From positions 179,699-243,698 of the forward strand of contig NZ_RBXA01000004.1 in the NCBI RefSeq assembly GCF_003634755.1: a DNA stretch of 64,000 nt. Direction: 5' to 3'. The notes below the pieces were generated by a model that made no database searches, was not told the DNA's origin, and saw only the letters and a program-made list of their open reading frames with translations. Of the stretch, positions 7,542-17,268 are shown piece by piece. Numbering within the stretch: position 1 is the stretch's first letter; each line of letters starts with the position of its first letter. The position numbers were made by a program, and so were the translations under genes. This DNA comes from Flavobacterium limicola (GTDB taxonomy: Bacteria; Bacteroidota; Bacteroidia; Flavobacteriales; Flavobacteriaceae).

Positions 7542-8891
7542 TTATTTCATTCCTGGCATTCCGCCTTTCATACCGCCCATCATTTTCATCAGGTTTTTTC
7601 CTCCCGGGCCTTGCATCATTTTCATCATCTTGCTCATTTGGTCAAACTGCTTCATTAACTGATTCACCTGTTCGATTTTAGTTCCGGAACCTTTTGCAAT
7701 TCTAGCTTTTCTTTTTACATCAATTAAAGCCGGCTTGCTTCTTTCAATTGGCGTCATCGAATGAATAATGGCTTCAATATGTTTGAAAGCATCGTCTTCT
7801 ATCTCCACATCTTTCATGGCTTTTGAAGCACCTGGTATCATTCCAACCAAATCTTTCATATTACCCATTTTCTTTACTTGCTGAATTTGAGAAAGGAAAT
7901 CATCAAAACCGAATTCGTTTTTGGCAATTTTCTTTTGGATTTTTCGTGCTTCTTCTTCGTCAAATTGCTCTTGAGCTCTTTCTACCAAAGACACAACATC
8001 TCCCATTCCCAAAATTCTTTCGGCCATACGAATTGGATAGAACACATCAATGGCGTCCATCTTTTCTCCTGTACCTACGAATTTAATTGGTTTATTAACA
8101 ACCGATTTAATCGAAATTGCAGCTCCACCACGTGTATCACCATCTAATTTCGTTAAAATAACCCCATCAAAATTTAATCTTTCGTTGAAAGCTTTTGCTG
8201 TGTTTACAGCATCTTGACCTGTCATTGCATCCACAACAAATAAGGTTTCTTGCGGCTGAATGGCTTTATGAACGCGTTCTATTTCGTTCATCATTTCCTC
8301 ATCAACAGCTAAACGACCTGCTGTATCGACAATCACTACATTGAATCCATTTGCTTTCGCATGTTTGATTGCGTTTTGAGCAATTTCTACCGGATTTTTA
8401 TTTTCAGGTTCTGAATAAACCTCAACTCCAATCGAATCTCCAACTACATATAATTGTTGAATCGCCGCTGGACGGTAAATATCACAGGCTACCAAAAGTG
8501 GTTTCTTGTTCTTTTTTGTAAGAAGATAATTCGCTAGTTTCCCTGAGAAAGTTGTTTTCCCTGATCCTTGCAAACCAGCCATCAAAATAACTGTTGGATT
8601 TCCCGAAAGATTGATTCCGGCAACATCGCCACCCATTAATTCAGTCAGTTCATCTTTGACTAACTTCACCAATAATTGTCCCGGCTGAAGCGTTGTCAAT
8701 ACATCCTGTCCGATTGCTTTTTCTTTTACTTTAGTGGTAAAATCTTTGGCAATTTTAAAATTGACATCGGCGTCAAGTAAAGCACGACGTACTTCTTTCA
8801 AAGTTTCGGCTACGTTTACTTCAGTAATTTTTCCGTGTCCTTTTAATATATGAAAGGCTTTGTCTAGTTTATCGCTTAAATTATCGAACAT
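7542..8891 (-). CDS. ffh: signal recognition particle protein Ffh
   Basis: A 449-residue SRP54 GTPase. It has the N-terminal four-helix bundle, the GTPase G domain with G1 GLQGSGKTT (about 106-114), DTAGR, TKLDGDTRGG, and the methionine-rich M domain that binds signal sequences and 4.5S RNA, ending in Met/Gly repeats. It targets nascent membrane proteins to FtsY and SecYEG. Length and motif order are normal. folD follows in the same orientation. Confidence 0.97.
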   Translation of the reverse strand: MFDNLSDKLDKAFHILKGHGKITEVNVAETLKEVRRALLDADVNFKIAKDFTTKVKEKAIGQDVLTTLQPGQLLVKLVKDELTELMGGDVAGINLSGNPTVILMAGLQGSGKTTFSGKLANYLLTKKNKKPLLVACDIYRPAAIQQLYVVGDSIGVEVYSEPENKNPVEIAQNAIKHAKANGFNVVIVDTAGRLAVDEEMMNEIERVHKAIQPQETLFVVDAMTGQDAVNTAKAFNERLNFDGVILTKLDGDTRGGAAISIKSVVNKPIKFVGTGEKMDAIDVFYPIRMAERILGMGDVVSLVERAQEQFDEEEARKIQKKIAKNEFGFDDFLSQIQQVKKMGNMKDLVGMIPGASKAMKDVEIEDDAFKHIEAIIHSMTPIERSKPALIDVKRKARIAKGSGTKIEQVNQLMKQFDQMSKMMKMMQGPGGKNLMKMMGGMKGGMPGMK

Positions 8892-8950
8892 AGTATTTAT
8901 TTATTTTGAAATGCAAATTTAAGCATTTGATTTTGAAGTTGTATTCATAA

Positions 8951-8984
8951 TATTATAAAAAAAACAGCCTTTTTAGACTGTTTT
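8951..8984 (-). terminator. rho-independent terminator after the lipocalin-like gene
   Basis: Stem AAAACAGcCT / AGaCTGTTTT around TTTT (8961-8984); on the minus strand it is followed by eight T residues. It ends the gene at 9018-9488. Confidence 0.8.
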
Positions 8985-9017
8985 GAAGATGTATTTGGTG
9001 ATTTAACTTAAAATAAA

Positions 9018-9488
9018 CTAATTCTTTTCAAAAGTCAAATAATTCATTTCAGCATTACCATTCTTTAAAGCTCTTAATCGAACTTGTGTAGCAGTGATTT
9101 CAACAACATCCCATTCCTCAGATAATGCGACAAAAGTTAAAGGATTTGAAAACGAAATAGCAAAATCGATATCATTATTTGGATTATCATCCGCAATATC
9201 TGATTTTGTGATTGTCCATTTTCCGCTGTAATCTACATTGGAATTATCTGCCATTAAAATATTATTTGGGCCAAAAGTAAAATTATAGCCTAAAAAAGAA
9301 CTCGATTTATTTGTTTTAGTATCCAAAAAATAAGTGACTTTCCAAGTTCCTTGATTTAAAGTCGCCAGTATACTTTCCGGACTTTTAGCTACAGTATTTG
9401 ATACTACTGCGTCATCATCGCAACATGTACCTGCAATGTTTAGCAAAAAAACACAAAGCACAAACGGGAAAAGCACTATTTTTTTCAT
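9018..9488 (-). CDS. secreted lipocalin-like protein
   Basis: A 156-residue exported protein. An N-terminal signal (about 1-20) is followed by TCCDDD, so it may be lipidated at a cysteine near residue 22-23, although the preceding residues are not a perfect lipobox. The rest is beta-rich with GTWKVTYFLD and YSGKWTIT motifs, typical of the lipocalin-like domains common in flavobacterial lipoproteins. No ligand can be predicted. It is a single gene between ffh and argS with its own terminator at 8951-8984. Confidence 0.75.
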   Translation of the reverse strand: MKKIVLFPFVLCVFLLNIAGTCCDDDAVVSNTVAKSPESILATLNQGTWKVTYFLDTKTNKSSSFLGYNFTFGPNNILMADNSNVDYSGKWTITKSDIADDNPNNDIDFAISFSNPLTFVALSEEWDVVEITATQVRLRALKNGNAEMNYLTFEKN

Positions 9489-9555
9489 AATACATTAGTA
9501 ATTTCGTTTAAAATTACTAAAAATATTATCTTTTCCGTATTAAAATCAACTTTAT

Positions 9556-11334
9556 TTACATTCTTTCAGGAACACTAATTCCCAACAATTTAAATGAAGC
9601 TGCAATTGTATCGGCTACTTTTTTAGACAATTGAACACGGAAGATTTTCTTTTCTAAATCCTCTTCTCCTAGAATAGGAACCGCCTGATAAAACGAATTG
9701 TATTCACGAACTAAATCATATGTGAAATTTGCCAACAAAGCAGGACTGTGATGCTGTGCTGCATTTTGGATAACTTCAGGAAACAACTCTAATTGTTTTA
9801 CCAGTTCTTTCTCTTTTTCGTGCAGCGTTGTCATTTTTGACTTATTCGAAAAGTCAAAATTTGCTTTACGAATAATAGATTGAATTCTGGCGTAGGTGTA
9901 TTGAATAAACGGTCCCGTATTTCCTGCAAAATCTACCGATTCTTCCGGATTGAAAAGGATTCGCTTTTTAGGATCTACTTTCAAAATATAATATTTCAAA
10001 GCGCCTAAGCCTATGGTCTTATACAAAGTACTTTTTTCTTCGGAAGAATAAGTGTCTAATTTCCCTAAATCTTCTGCGATTTTCTGTGCTGTATCCGCCA
10101 TTTCCTGCATTAAATCATCAGCGTCTACAACCGTTCCCTCTCTGCTTTTCATTTTACCGGAAGGCAAATCTACCATTCCGTATGACAAATGGAATAAATT
10201 TTTAGACCATTCAAAACCTAATTTTTTTAAGATAAGAAACAGCACTTTAAAGTGATAATCCTGCTCATTCCCAACGGTATAAACCATTCCGCCAACATCC
10301 GGATAATCCTTCACACGCTGAATCGCAGTTCCAATATCTTGTGTCATGTAAACCGCAGTACCATCTGAACGCAAAACAATTTTACGGTCTAAACCTTCAT
10401 CTGTTAAATCAATCCAAACCGAACCGTCAGGATCTTTTTCGAAAACGCCTCTGTCCAAACCAATCTGAACGACATCTTTCCCTAATAAATACGTGTTACT
10501 TTCGTAATAAAAACAATCGAAATCAACACCTAAATTTTTATAAGTTGTAGAAAAACCATCATAAACCCATTGATTCATGGTTTTCCAAAGCGTGATTACT
10601 TGTTCGTCTCCTGCTTCCCATTTTAACAACATTTCCTGTGCTTCGAGAATTATTGGCGCTTGTTTTTTTGCTTCCTCTTCTGTTTTGCCGGCGCTCATTA
10701 ATTGCGCCATTTCTTCTTTGTATGCTTTATCAAAAGCAACGTAATAATTTCCAACTAATTTATCTCCTTTTAAACCTGTTGATTCCGGCGTTTGTCCGTT
10801 TCCGAATTTTTGCCAAGCCAACATTGATTTGCAAATATGTATTCCTCTATCATTAATGATTTGAGTTTTATAGACTTTCTTACCCGAAGCTTTGATGATT
10901 TCTGCCACTGAATATCCCAAAAGATTATTACGTACGTGACCTAAATGCAAAGGTTTATTAGTATTTGGCGAAGAATATTCTACCATTACCGCTTTGTCTT
11001 CTGGATTTGGAGTAACGAAACCAAATTTAACATCATCTTTTATTACTCCGAAGAAATCCAAATAATACTTATCCGAAACAACAATATTCAAAAATCCGGA
11101 AACCACATTAAACCGACTTACCTCAGCTACATTTTCAACTAAATAGTTCCCAATTTTATTTCCCAATTCTACTGGATTACTTTTAACAACTTTCAACAAG
11201 GGGAAAATAACCATTGTAATATCTCCTTCAAATTCCTTGCGTGTTGTTTGAAATTCAACTTTATCAATCGTAACGTCGAATAAAACTTTTACAGCTTTTT
11301 CAATAGAGGGCGTAAGAATCTGTAGTAATGTCAT
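9556..11334 (-). CDS. argS: arginyl-tRNA synthetase
   Basis: A class I synthetase of 592 residues from the chosen start. The HIGH-type motif reads HLGH in PLHLGHVRNNL, the KMSKS-type loop reads GKMKSREG, and the C-terminal DALR anticodon-binding domain ends at VPERM, the usual last residues. I place the start at 11334 (MTLLQILTPS...) rather than the in-frame ATG at 11370, because a -7 box TATCTTTG at 11365-11358 lies between them and homologues begin at this point. It charges tRNA-Arg. Confidence 0.96.
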   Translation of the reverse strand: MTLLQILTPSIEKAVKVLFDVTIDKVEFQTTRKEFEGDITMVIFPLLKVVKSNPVELGNKIGNYLVENVAEVSRFNVVSGFLNIVVSDKYYLDFFGVIKDDVKFGFVTPNPEDKAVMVEYSSPNTNKPLHLGHVRNNLLGYSVAEIIKASGKKVYKTQIINDRGIHICKSMLAWQKFGNGQTPESTGLKGDKLVGNYYVAFDKAYKEEMAQLMSAGKTEEEAKKQAPIILEAQEMLLKWEAGDEQVITLWKTMNQWVYDGFSTTYKNLGVDFDCFYYESNTYLLGKDVVQIGLDRGVFEKDPDGSVWIDLTDEGLDRKIVLRSDGTAVYMTQDIGTAIQRVKDYPDVGGMVYTVGNEQDYHFKVLFLILKKLGFEWSKNLFHLSYGMVDLPSGKMKSREGTVVDADDLMQEMADTAQKIAEDLGKLDTYSSEEKSTLYKTIGLGALKYYILKVDPKKRILFNPEESVDFAGNTGPFIQYTYARIQSIIRKANFDFSNKSKMTTLHEKEKELVKQLELFPEVIQNAAQHHSPALLANFTYDLVREYNSFYQAVPILGEEDLEKKIFRVQLSKKVADTIAASFKLLGISVPERM

Positions 11335-11357
11335 TTCGTGTATTGGTTTTAAGGGGG

Positions 11358-11365
11358 CAAAGATA
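11358..11365 (-). promoter_or_regulatory. -7 box of argS
   Basis: TATCTTTG on the minus strand, matching TAnnTTTG. It lies just downstream of the alternative ATG at 11370 and therefore supports the internal start at 11334. No convincing -33 box was found. Confidence 0.5.
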
Positions 11366-11626
11366 GTCATATTGCACTAATTTGAAAATTGGAAAACAAG
11401 ATAATTTGCACCTAAAAATGAAGCTTTTAATATAGTTTGAGTTAGAAATCCATATTTTTTTCAAAAATTGATGTAACAAAATCGTTGTTGAGAAGTCTAT
11501 TAAGTAAATTTTAATATTTCTTATTTGTTAAAAAATGTTAAATATTATTAAAAAAGGTATTGTGTTTAACATAGTATTATATAAAACAATACATTTGCTT
11601 CATCAATCATTTAAATCAAATCAATC

Positions 11627-14038
11627 ATGAAACTTAAATTAATTTTAATCTGTTTAATCGGAACGTTGTTTTCGATGCAGGCACAAACTTCGGTCAAACC
11701 GACGATTCTGGAAAACACAGGAATTATTTCTGGAAAGATCACTGACAAAAAAACCAATGAACCTTTACCATACGTGAATATTGTGGTAAAAGAAAACAAC
11801 AAAGTTATTACTGGTGAAATCACATCTGACAAAGGAACTTTTCAAATAAAAAATTTAGCCTTAAAAGATTACATTGTTGAAATCCAGTTTATGGGATATA
11901 AGACCATCACTAAAGCAATTTCACTGATAAACGACGCAAAAAATGCAAATCTGAACACGATTGCTATCGAAGAAGATGCCATTGAATTAAAGGGCGTAAA
12001 TATAGTTGCTGAACGCTCTACTATTGAACAAAAAATTGACAGAAAAGTAATTAATGTAGGGAAAGATCTGACCACGGCAGGTGCAACTGCATCTGAAATT
12101 ATGAATAATATTCCTTCTGTAAATGTAGATCAAGACGGAAAATTATCCTTGCGCGGCAACGAAAACGTACGTGTTCTGGTAGATGGACGTCCAAGTAATA
12201 TTGAAGCTTCACAGTTGTTGAAACAAATTCCGTCCACTTCTATTAAGAAAATTGAATTAATCACGAATCCAAGTGCCAAATACAATCCAGAGGGAATGTC
12301 TGGGATCATCAACATTGTTTTACATAAAAATGCTAATGACGGATTTAATGCCAGCATCAATACGGGTCTGACTTTTGCACAAACACCAAAGATTAGCAAT
12401 TCCCTAAACATGAATTACAGAACCGGTAAGGTGAACTTTTTCTCCACTTATGGAAATAATTTTGGTAAAAACTTCAATGAAGGGAACATTTCGAGGCTTG
12501 ACGACAACTCCAATCAAATGTTTGATATTGTAAATGACAACAAATCTCATTTGTTCAAAATTGGAATGGATTACTATATCAATGACAAAAACACTATTTC
12601 TGCTTATACGAATCAAAACATATTTGTGGGCAATGGTATCGTGGATGTAAACATTGTAAATCCAAATGCCTCTCAAAATTTGCTATTAAATTCAAAATAC
12701 TTTTCAGACAATACGGACGGAACTTATAATGTAGCGTTCAAACATTTAACGAAAAAAGAAGGTGAAACGCTGGATTTAGAAATAAATCACAGCATTTATT
12801 CTGAAAATCAAGATGCCAGTTTTCTAACTACTTTCAACAACCCAAATATACCAAGCAGTTCTTACACTGATAATCTGGGGGATAAAAGACAAAATTCAAC
12901 CGTCAATTTGGATTATGTGAATCCGCTGAATGACAAGACTAATCTAGAGTTGGGTGCTGAAAGCAGAATTATACGAACAGAAAACAATTACATGACCAAC
13001 AACAGTTCGCTATCAAATTCTGATTACAGCTATGATTTAGACATCTATTCTGCTTACGCTACATTTGGACAAAAATTCAAAAAAATAGGATATCAATTAG
13101 GTGCGCGTTTTGAAAGTTATAAAGTAAACGCAATGTTAAACGGCACTACCGCTTACAAAGATGATTATTTCACGGTCTATCCTTCCGCTTCGATGACTTA
13201 TTCTCCTACTGAAAAAAATCAGTTTCAAATCAGTTTAAGCCGACGTGTAGACAGACCTAGTTTAGACCAAACCAAACCAATCAGAGAATTCAGCACACCT
13301 AGAATAACCTCCATTGGAAATCCTGAATTAGACCCGCAATTTACCACTTCAATTGAATTAAATTATACTAAAACAATTGCTAAAGGATCATTCAGTTCTG
13401 GTCTTTTTGTAAGAAGTATTTACAATGAAATCAACAGAATTCTCTATCCAGACCCACAAAATCAGGACCAACAAATCATGAGTTTTGACAACTTCGACAA
13501 TAATACAGCCTATGGTTTTGAGGCCTCTTTAAATTACAAAATCAATAGTTGGTGGGACATACAACCGGCGATAGATTTTTCTAGCATTAATCAAAAAGGA
13601 TTAGTTTCAGTACTTAATTCAACCACGAACACATTTGATTTGGTTTCCAAAGAAGTAACTGCATCAGCTTTCAACGCCCGTTTCAACAGTAATTTCAAAG
13701 CTACTAAAAGCCTTCGTTTCCTTTTATTCGGATTTTATCGTTCTGGAGTTGATGGTGTACAATTCAACGGTAAAGAAATGTATAAAATTGATACCGGTGG
13801 ACGTTATTCATTCCTAAAAGACAAAGCTACTTTAAGCGTTCGTTTCAATGATATTTTCAATACGATGAAAGCTGGTTTTGATGGACAAAATCCATACCCG
13901 CAAGTAGGTCAGTTTACTTGGGAAAGTCAATCCGTTTATATTGGTTTCAACTACATCTTTGGAGCAGGGAAAAACAAAAACTTGCAGCGCAAACAAAGAG
14001 ATAACAATACCAAACAAGATGGTGGAGGATTGTTTTAA
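11627..14038 (+). CDS. TonB-dependent-receptor-like outer membrane barrel (OMP_b-brl_3)
   Basis: This 803-residue protein has a signal peptide (about 1-20, ending MQAQ), a carboxypeptidase-regulatory-like beta-sandwich (about 35-115, SGKITDKKTNEPLPYVNIVV), a plug domain with LRGNENVRVLVDGRPS, and a long C-terminal beta-barrel of the OMP_b-brl_3 family. Such proteins import or bind ligands at the outer membrane; no SusD partner or TonB box is evident nearby, so the substrate is unknown. A -7 box TACATTTG lies at 11590-11597. The gene ends in a Gly/Lys/Asn-rich tail and a strong terminator. Confidence 0.9.
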   Translation: MKLKLILICLIGTLFSMQAQTSVKPTILENTGIISGKITDKKTNEPLPYVNIVVKENNKVITGEITSDKGTFQIKNLALKDYIVEIQFMGYKTITKAISLINDAKNANLNTIAIEEDAIELKGVNIVAERSTIEQKIDRKVINVGKDLTTAGATASEIMNNIPSVNVDQDGKLSLRGNENVRVLVDGRPSNIEASQLLKQIPSTSIKKIELITNPSAKYNPEGMSGIINIVLHKNANDGFNASINTGLTFAQTPKISNSLNMNYRTGKVNFFSTYGNNFGKNFNEGNISRLDDNSNQMFDIVNDNKSHLFKIGMDYYINDKNTISAYTNQNIFVGNGIVDVNIVNPNASQNLLLNSKYFSDNTDGTYNVAFKHLTKKEGETLDLEINHSIYSENQDASFLTTFNNPNIPSSSYTDNLGDKRQNSTVNLDYVNPLNDKTNLELGAESRIIRTENNYMTNNSSLSNSDYSYDLDIYSAYATFGQKFKKIGYQLGARFESYKVNAMLNGTTAYKDDYFTVYPSASMTYSPTEKNQFQISLSRRVDRPSLDQTKPIREFSTPRITSIGNPELDPQFTTSIELNYTKTIAKGSFSSGLFVRSIYNEINRILYPDPQNQDQQIMSFDNFDNNTAYGFEASLNYKINSWWDIQPAIDFSSINQKGLVSVLNSTTNTFDLVSKEVTASAFNARFNSNFKATKSLRFLLFGFYRSGVDGVQFNGKEMYKIDTGGRYSFLKDKATLSVRFNDIFNTMKAGFDGQNPYPQVGQFTWESQSVYIGFNYIFGAGKNKNLQRKQRDNNTKQDGGGLF

Positions 14039-14092
14039 ACAAAAAATAAAATGCCTGAATAAAAATTAGTTTTAATAGTTAGTTACCAAAAG

Positions 14093-14125
14093 AAAAACCC
14101 GGAGTATGCCAACTCCGGGTTTTTT
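14093..14125. terminator. bidirectional terminator
   Basis: Thirteen-base-pair stem AAAAACCCGGAGT / ACTCCGGGTTTTT with loop ATGCCA and T runs on both strands. It separates the convergent barrel gene and cutC. Confidence 0.92.
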
Positions 14126-14149
14126 GATTTTAAAATACTTTCATGTGAA

Positions 14150-14821
14150 TTATAAATGGGCTTTTAGGGCTTTAATTTCCTCTGGATTTGCTATTTCACT
14201 TGTATCAATAATTGCGGAAGAATGATAGAAAACAGCATTTGTTTTTTCTTTTAATAATCCAATATTGGTAGAACGCAACCCACCACCTGGCATTATTACA
14301 ATTCGATTATTAGCCTTTTCTACTAAGGTTGCTAAGACATCAATACCGTCAACTACGTTTGTTATTTTTCCTGAAGTCAAAATGGTTTTAAAACCACATC
14401 CGATTAGCGATTCAAGTGCTTGGAATTTATTTTTTACACCATCAAAAGCACGATGAAACGTACACGAAAGTGGATTTGCCAAAGCCACTAATTCCGCATT
14501 TTGTTGTTCATTGATAGTTCCGTCTTCCTTCAAAATTCCAAAAACAAAACCATCAACCTGAAGTTTTTTCAATGCTAATATTTCTGATTTCATTTGTCCG
14601 AATTCAAAATCAGAATAAACAAAATCTCCACCACGAGGCCGAATCATGACATTCAAGTCAATAGCGACTTTATCACGAGCAGTTTTGGTAAGTTCTAAAT
14701 CTGGCGTTGTTCCGCCTTCATTCCTATTGGCACATAATTCAATTCTATCGGCACCACTATTTTTAGCAATTATAGCCGATTCTAAATTGAAACAGGCAAT
14801 TTCCAGTTGAGCTTTTTTCAT
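14150..14821 (-). CDS. cutC: CutC family protein
   Basis: A 223-residue TIM-barrel protein of the CutC family: N-terminal IACFNLESAI, DRIELCANRNEGGTTP, and VMIRPRGGDF are characteristic. CutC was first linked to copper homeostasis, but the biochemical role is unsettled. Its ATG at 14821 directly abuts the stop of the upstream asparaginase gene at 14822, so the two are translated from one message. The terminator at 14093-14125 ends the unit. Confidence 0.92.
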   Translation of the reverse strand: MKKAQLEIACFNLESAIIAKNSGADRIELCANRNEGGTTPDLELTKTARDKVAIDLNVMIRPRGGDFVYSDFEFGQMKSEILALKKLQVDGFVFGILKEDGTINEQQNAELVALANPLSCTFHRAFDGVKNKFQALESLIGCGFKTILTSGKITNVVDGIDVLATLVEKANNRIVIMPGGGLRSTNIGLLKEKTNAVFYHSSAIIDTSEIANPEEIKALKAHL

Positions 14822-15817
14822 TTATTTTAAAAAATAATCGGCATCGATTAATCGGTTTCCACTTGCATCATTCACAGCATAATTGAAACCGCCTTGAATA
14901 CAATACGAGCCATATTCTCCTTTTTTATTTAATGCGATGAAACCAACTTGTATGTCTTTTAAATTTTTATTTCTTTTTCGGGTCAAATTTACTATTCGTG
15001 CCACCGCTTCCTCACAGGCTTTTTGTGGTGATTTTCCTTGTCGCATCAGCTCTACAACCAAATGACAACCTGAAATCCGAATCACTTCTTCTCCATGTCC
15101 TGTAGCTGTTGCGGCACCAATTTCATTATCAACGTACAAACCAGCCCCAATAATAGGTGAATCGCCCAAACGTCCATGCATTTTGAAAGCCATTCCGCTT
15201 GTCGTACACGCACCAGAAAGATTTCCATCAGCATCCAAAGCAATCATCCCGATGGTATCATGGTTTTCAATATTGGCAATCGGTTTGTACTGACTCGTTT
15301 TCAACCATTCCTTCCATTCTTTTTCGGATTCTTCCAATAACAAATTTTCTTTTACAAAACCTTGGGACAGCGCAAATTGCAAAGCGCCATCACCAACCAA
15401 CATGACATGCGGTGATTTTTCCATCACAGCGCGAGCCACAGCAATGGGATGTTTTATAAATTCCAAACACCCTACTGAACCAATATTGGCGTTTTCATCC
15501 ATAATACAAGCATCAAGCGTGACGCGGCCATCTCTATCCGGCCTTCCGCCATAACCCACGCTTCTTTCCGTTGGATCGCCTTCTGGAATTTTTACTCCTG
15601 CCTCGACAGCATCTAAGGCTCGACCGTTGTTTTTTAAAACTTCCCAAGCGGCTGCATTCGCTTGAATTCCAAAATTCCATGTAGAAAGCACAATGGGTTT
15701 CATGCCTTTTTTAGATGAAAAATCATTTTCTTCCTCTGGTTTCCCTTTGAATGAATGTAACGCCACAGCTGCGGAAGCAAAAGCTGCTGTTTTCAAAAAA
15801 TTTCTACGGTTTGTCAT
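14822..15817 (-). CDS. exported N4-glycosylasparaginase / isoaspartyl peptidase family Ntn hydrolase
   Basis: A 331-residue Ntn hydrolase of the asparaginase-2 family. The catalytic nucleophile is the Thr of HDTIGMIALD, exposed by autocleavage after Asp (about 190); GDSPIIGAGLYVDN and GHGEEVIR line the active site. The N-terminus TNRRNFLK plus a hydrophobic stretch is a twin-arginine signal, so the enzyme is folded before export. It resembles the flavobacterial glycosylasparaginase that cleaves GlcNAc-Asn, suggesting glycoprotein breakdown. It is co-transcribed with cutC. Confidence 0.88.
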   Translation of the reverse strand: MTNRRNFLKTAAFASAAVALHSFKGKPEEENDFSSKKGMKPIVLSTWNFGIQANAAAWEVLKNNGRALDAVEAGVKIPEGDPTERSVGYGGRPDRDGRVTLDACIMDENANIGSVGCLEFIKHPIAVARAVMEKSPHVMLVGDGALQFALSQGFVKENLLLEESEKEWKEWLKTSQYKPIANIENHDTIGMIALDADGNLSGACTTSGMAFKMHGRLGDSPIIGAGLYVDNEIGAATATGHGEEVIRISGCHLVVELMRQGKSPQKACEEAVARIVNLTRKRNKNLKDIQVGFIALNKKGEYGSYCIQGGFNYAVNDASGNRLIDADYFLK

Positions 15818-15881
15818 TTTGATTGGATTAGTATTCTCTGCATCAATTTTGAACTATAAATATAATGGTTCGCCTTTAAAT

Positions 15882-15910
15882 AAAAAAACCTGCACAATAA
15901 TTTGCGCAGG
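15882..15910 (-). terminator. rho-independent terminator after fabH
   Basis: Hairpin CCTGC ... GCAGG with an inner CAA/TTG pairing and one mismatch; seven T residues follow on the minus strand. It lies between the fabH stop (15967) and the asparaginase start (15817). Confidence 0.8.
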
Positions 15911-15966
15911 CTTATACTTTTTATTCTGTAAGAATTAGAATCCACATCCAATTCCTTCAATACTTT

Positions 15967-16974
15967 TTACCATTTAATAATTGCACTTCCCCAAGTAAAA
16001 CCACTTCCAAATGCTGCCAAAACAACAGTATCTCCTGATTTTATTTTGCCTTGTTCCCATGCTTCAGTTAAAGCAATTGGAATTGAAGCTGCGGTAGTAT
16101 TACCATATTTCTGAATATTATTATATACTTGATCATCTGTCAAGTTGAATTTCTTTTGGATAAACTGTGAAATTCTCAAATTAGCCTGATGCGGAATCAA
16201 CATATCAATATCCGAAACCTCCAGATTATTCGCTTGCAATCCTTCATTAATTACTTCGCTGAAACGAACTACAGCATTTTTAAATACGAATTGTCCATTC
16301 ATATACGGGAAATAACTTTTATCATCAGGATCATTATCTGCTAAAATATCCGTTACCCAACGGCCTCCCATTCCTGGAGCTTTTACAATTAGTTCCTCAG
16401 CATGTTGCCCTTCAGAATGTAAATGTGTGGATAAAATCCCTTTTGTCAAATCTTCTTCTCTGCTCAAAACAGCTGCTCCTGCCCCATCTCCAAAAATTAC
16501 CGAAACACCACGTCCACGAGTCGTCATGTCCAATCCGGTAGAATGAACCTCAGATCCAATAACTAATATGTTTTTATACATTCCAGTTTTTATATACTGA
16601 TCTGCTACTGACAAAGCGTAAATAAATCCGGAACATTGATTTCTTACATCTAATGCGCCAACAGTTCTTAAACCCAAATCACGTTGCACCAAAACTCCGG
16701 GACCAGGGAAATAAAAATCAGGACTCAAAGTGGCAAAAACCACAAAATCGATATCTTCCTTAGCAACACCAGAACGTTCTATCGCAATTTTAGCCGCTTT
16801 CACGCCCATAGAAGTCGTTGTATCTTCTCCTTTTATAATGTGTCTTCGTTCTTGGATTCCAGTTCTTTCCTGAATCCACTCGTCATTGGTGTCTATAATT
16901 TTGGATAAATCGTCATTAGTCACTACGTTTTCGGGAACATAATAACCCAATCCTGCTATTTTTGAATGATACAT
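15967..16974 (-). CDS. fabH: beta-ketoacyl-ACP synthase III
   Basis: A 335-residue thiolase-fold condensing enzyme. The Cys-His-Asn triad is visible in NQCSGF, PHQAN and GNTTAAS. It condenses acyl-CoA with malonyl-ACP to begin fatty-acid (including branched iso-fatty-acid) synthesis. It stands alone here rather than beside plsX-rpmF, so it may be an additional KAS III of the genome. A -7 box TAAATTTG is present at 17013-17006. The family is certain; whether it is the main FabH or a specialised paralogue is not. Confidence 0.92.
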   Translation of the reverse strand: MYHSKIAGLGYYVPENVVTNDDLSKIIDTNDEWIQERTGIQERRHIIKGEDTTTSMGVKAAKIAIERSGVAKEDIDFVVFATLSPDFYFPGPGVLVQRDLGLRTVGALDVRNQCSGFIYALSVADQYIKTGMYKNILVIGSEVHSTGLDMTTRGRGVSVIFGDGAGAAVLSREEDLTKGILSTHLHSEGQHAEELIVKAPGMGGRWVTDILADNDPDDKSYFPYMNGQFVFKNAVVRFSEVINEGLQANNLEVSDIDMLIPHQANLRISQFIQKKFNLTDDQVYNNIQKYGNTTAASIPIALTEAWEQGKIKSGDTVVLAAFGSGFTWGSAIIKW

Positions 16975-17104
16975 ATACTATTGTTATTTTATTAAAATAC
17001 GAGTGCAAATTTAAAACATACTTGAAAATATGAGCTCACAAATTACCATTTTTTTAGCAATTTACAAGTTTTATGCCTTTTGTCAACCTTTACAGCCATC
17101 ATCA

Positions 17105-17120
17105 GTCATAAAATTATGAC
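17105..17120. repeat. short inverted repeat upstream of the S9 peptidase
   Basis: GTCATAA-AA-TTATGAC, seven-base arms with a two-base spacer, in the 294-base gap between fabH and the S9 peptidase. It has the size of a dimeric-regulator operator but no regulator can be named. The rest of this gap shows nothing else I can support. Confidence 0.35.
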
Positions 17121-17268
17121 AGAACACAACTAAAAATAAAACTGCAAGAAAGCAAACTCAAACCAATGCAAAAGTTAAAAAGAGTTTTTTGTTTCCAAAT
17201 GTAACAACATTGAATTATTTTAGACCAATTATTGACACTGCCAACACTAATTTAAAATCATTCAAATT